34,943 bases of DNA, from positions 1 through 34,943 of the forward strand of contig JAGCUN010000002.1 in the NCBI GenBank assembly GCA_017962845.1. Reading direction: 5' to 3'. The notes under the pieces are model-generated. The model was not told the origin of the DNA. It made no database searches and saw only the letters and a list, made by a program, of their open reading frames with translations. This DNA comes from Bacteroidales bacterium. Its GTDB lineage: Bacteria; Bacteroidota; Bacteroidia; Bacteroidales; WCHB1-69. Positions 33,113 through 34,943 of the stretch are shown in pieces. The position numbers and the translations under genes were made by a program. The first letter of the stretch is position 1. The number at the start of each line of letters is the position of its first letter.

Positions 33113-34943
33113 TTACCATCTCATCAGTCTCACCTTTCTGCTCACGATTTCGCCCGACAAATAGACTCGCACGACATAGGTACCGGTGGCCACTTCCATC
33201 GTCATCTGCAGCTGACTGCCACTTCCATCCCTGCGCTGCACACAACGGCCTTGTAAGTCGAAGACCTCCACACGCTGAATCTGTCCATGGCCTTCTGCAT
33301 CCACATTCAGTTGGTTGCCCGCTGTCCAAATGTCGATGGGGTGCTGCTCAACCTCGTCGATGCCCACCGACTCGAAGTAGGCCACGATGGTATGGTGGTC
33401 ATCCACAAAACTGAATGTGTAACTGTCGTCATTACCCACATCTTCACCATCCACCTCCACACGCAGAATCTGATAGTTGGGGAACGGATGGATGAAATAG
33501 GTGACACTGTCGCCATAGCTATACACCTGCGCACCATAAGGTGTGATCTGTCCGGCATTCACAGGTTCCACAGAGGAAGTGATAATATACTGATTGATAG
33601 CGAATATCACTTCAACGTCATGGTTGGCAGAGATGGAAAGTAGCGTGTAGCTGTTGTTGGCAGGGGTACCCAAGTTCTGTCCATCCACCACCAGACTCTG
33701 TACATACCAACCTGTAGCAGGGGTGAATGTCAGCGTAATATCCTCCTCACAGGATGCCCAGATAGTGTCGGACGGCGACACTGTGCCGTTGCCCTGCACC
33801 GAGGTTGCCACATAGAACCGGTCGGCACTCAAATAGGCCACAGCCGCATAATCCATATCCATGAAAGCAATGGTATATAACTCCACTGGCTCAATCCATT
33901 CGCCATTCACACTCATTGAATCGATGTGATAGCAGTCGAAAACAGGAACCTCCAACCACGTGGAATCACCACAAGTCACCATCACTTCGTCCATGAGCAC
34001 TTCCTCGCCATCGAGATATACTGACAAAGAGAGATTATACTCTATTGGAATGAAAATCACATCTATACTATGGCCAGCGGTGATATCACTGAAGGTGTAT
34101 TCCGTCAGCGCGCCACTATACACACCGTCGATGAACACCGAGTCGATCTGATAGCACTCATCAGGGGTGATGGTGCAGCTCCAGTTGTCGCCGCAAAGCA
34201 CCTCGCTGGTGCCGCTCGGACTGATGCTGCCACCCGCTCCGGCCGTGGCCGTGACGGTGTAGCTGTCGCGCACGAAGGTGGCCGACAGCGTATGGTCGGC
34301 GGTGATGCCGCTGAAGGTGTATTCGGTGAGGGCGCCGCTGTACACGCCGTCCACGAACACCGAGTCGGTATGGTAGCAGTCATCGGGCGTGACGGTCACC
34401 GTCAGGCTCTCGCCGTAGGTCACGTTGCTGGTGCCTGCGGGAGTTACGCTGCCGCCCGTGCCCGCCGTCGTGGTGACGGTGTAGCCGTACTGGGCGAAGG
34501 TGGCCGTGATGGTGTGGTCGGCCTGGATGTCGCTGAACGACCAGCTGCCCTGCGCAGGCTGCTGCTCGCTGTCAACGGTCAGATAGTCAATATAGTATCC
34601 TTCATCGGGGGTGATGGCGCAGCTCCAGTTGTCTCCGCACAGCACCTCGCTGGTGCCGCTCGGACTGATGCTGCCGCCCGAGTCCGCCGTGGCCGTAACG
34701 GTGTAGCTGTCGCGCACGAAGGTCGCCGACAGCGTATGGTCGGCGGTGATGCCGCTGAAGGTGTATTCGGTGAGGGCGCCGCTGTACACGCCGTCCACGA
34801 ACACCGAGTCGGTGTGGTAGCAGTCATCGGGCGTGACGGTCACCGTCAGGCTCTCGCCGTAGGTCACGTTGCTGGTGCCTGCGGGAGTTACGCTGCCGCC
34901 CGTGCCCGCCGTCGTGGTGACGGTGTAGCCGTACTGGGCGAAG
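33113..34943 (-). CDS. T9SS cargo protein of InlB-like repeats, N-terminus outside the window
   Basis: At least 610 residues, open to the right window edge; the apparent GTG start at 34867 is internal to a repeat. About seven repeats of ~73 residues match the divergent InlB B-repeat type (YTVTxTAGxGGSxxPSGTS, GDNWSCTITPDECYxIDSVxxDG, ITADHTLSATF). The last ~80 residues form a type A T9SS C-terminal sorting domain (QIQRVEVFDLQGRCVQR, MEVATGTYVVRVYLSGEIVSRKVRLMRW). The protein is therefore exported by Sec, then T9SS, and attached to or released from the cell surface. The role is inferred as adhesin or surface enzyme tail; the N-terminal part that would decide is missing. Confidence 0.92.
   Translation of the reverse strand, partial: FAQYGYTVTTTAGTGGSVTPAGTSNVTYGESLTVTVTPDDCYHTDSVFVDGVYSGALTEYTFSGITADHTLSATFVRDSYTVTATADSGGSISPSGTSEVLCGDNWSCAITPDEGYYIDYLTVDSEQQPAQGSWSFSDIQADHTITATFAQYGYTVTTTAGTGGSVTPAGTSNVTYGESLTVTVTPDDCYHTDSVFVDGVYSGALTEYTFSGITADHTLSATFVRDSYTVTATAGAGGSISPSGTSEVLCGDNWSCTITPDECYQIDSVFIDGVYSGALTEYTFSDITAGHSIDVIFIPIEYNLSLSVYLDGEEVLMDEVMVTCGDSTWLEVPVFDCYHIDSMSVNGEWIEPVELYTIAFMDMDYAAVAYLSADRFYVATSVQGNGTVSPSDTIWASCEEDITLTFTPATGWYVQSLVVDGQNLGTPANNSYTLLSISANHDVEVIFAINQYIITSSVEPVNAGQITPYGAQVYSYGDSVTYFIHPFPNYQILRVEVDGEDVGNDDSYTFSFVDDHHTIVAYFESVGIDEVEQHPIDIWTAGNQLNVDAEGHGQIQRVEVFDLQGRCVQRRDGSGSQLQMTMEVATGTYVVRVYLSGEIVSRKVRLMRW
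34176..34499 (-). repeat. 444-bp-period tandem DNA repeat, copy 1
   Basis: About 324 bp nearly identical to 34620-34943 at an exact offset of 444 bp (148 codons, two protein repeats). Parts are identical over more than 100 bases, so the duplication is recent or kept uniform by gene conversion. Confidence 0.9.
34620..34943 (-). repeat. 444-bp-period tandem DNA repeat, copy 2
   Basis: Partner of 34176-34499; it runs to the window edge, so further copies may follow outside. Such near-identical arrays also often break assemblies. Confidence 0.9.

Overview
The window comes from a bacterium of the phylum Bacteroidota, most likely an uncultivated member of the order Bacteroidales. Four things point there. 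Promoters carry the phylum-specific -7 box TAnnTTTG upstream of many genes. A gldH-type lipoprotein lies beside a ricT (PSP1) gene. A large secreted protein ends in a type IX secretion (T9SS) C-terminal sorting domain. Two proteins carry the FISUMP domain, and a DUF4301 gene is present. Nothing indicates a phage, a plasmid or a complete insertion sequence.

Layout, left to right. Positions 1-5661 (minus) are the N-terminal 1887 residues of a giant secreted protein made of repeated beta modules, an Fn3 domain, an InlB-like repeat, Ig/PKD-like domains and two ALK-type glycine-rich domains. A purine-only tract (6015-6157) then abuts the promoter of truB-anmK, a pair for tRNA pseudouridylation and cell-wall sugar recycling. 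Next come a hicA-hicB toxin-antitoxin pair bracketed by an exact 28-bp direct repeat, a POT-family peptide transporter and a small FISUMP lipoprotein. A bidirectional terminator separates these from the minus-strand group ricT-gldH-rocD.

Positions 14.6-19.2 kb are an AT-rich accessory region. It holds two orphan Rhs core/C-terminal cassettes, each followed by genes for small exported or membrane-anchored proteins, plus a frameshifted lipoprotein gene, another lipoprotein on the plus strand, and dispersed direct and inverted repeats. tRNA-Met(CAT) follows. Then come a LysE-type exporter with an outer-membrane barrel protein and a tiny lipoprotein on the minus strand, and an Omp85-like protein on the plus strand.

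From 23.3 to 29.6 kb (plus strand) are a membrane-anchored transglutaminase-like protein, a secreted protein whose gene is split by a frameshift at an A7 run, a DUF4301 protein, and a secreted FISUMP protein whose reading frame contains three palindromic DNA elements. Positions 29745-32969 encode a 1074-residue iron-sulfur flavoprotein that fuses, in one chain, the parts of an HcnABC/OoxAB-like amine dehydrogenase. The right edge (33113-34943, minus) is the C-terminal end of a T9SS cargo protein built from about seven InlB-like repeats, with a 444-bp DNA period.

Most of the core genes are ordinary. The parts most worth a second look are the Rhs cassette region, the ORF-embedded palindromes, the fused dehydrogenase, the two A7 frameshift sites (one is a canonical slippery heptamer), the hicAB flanking repeats and the architecture of the giant adhesin.
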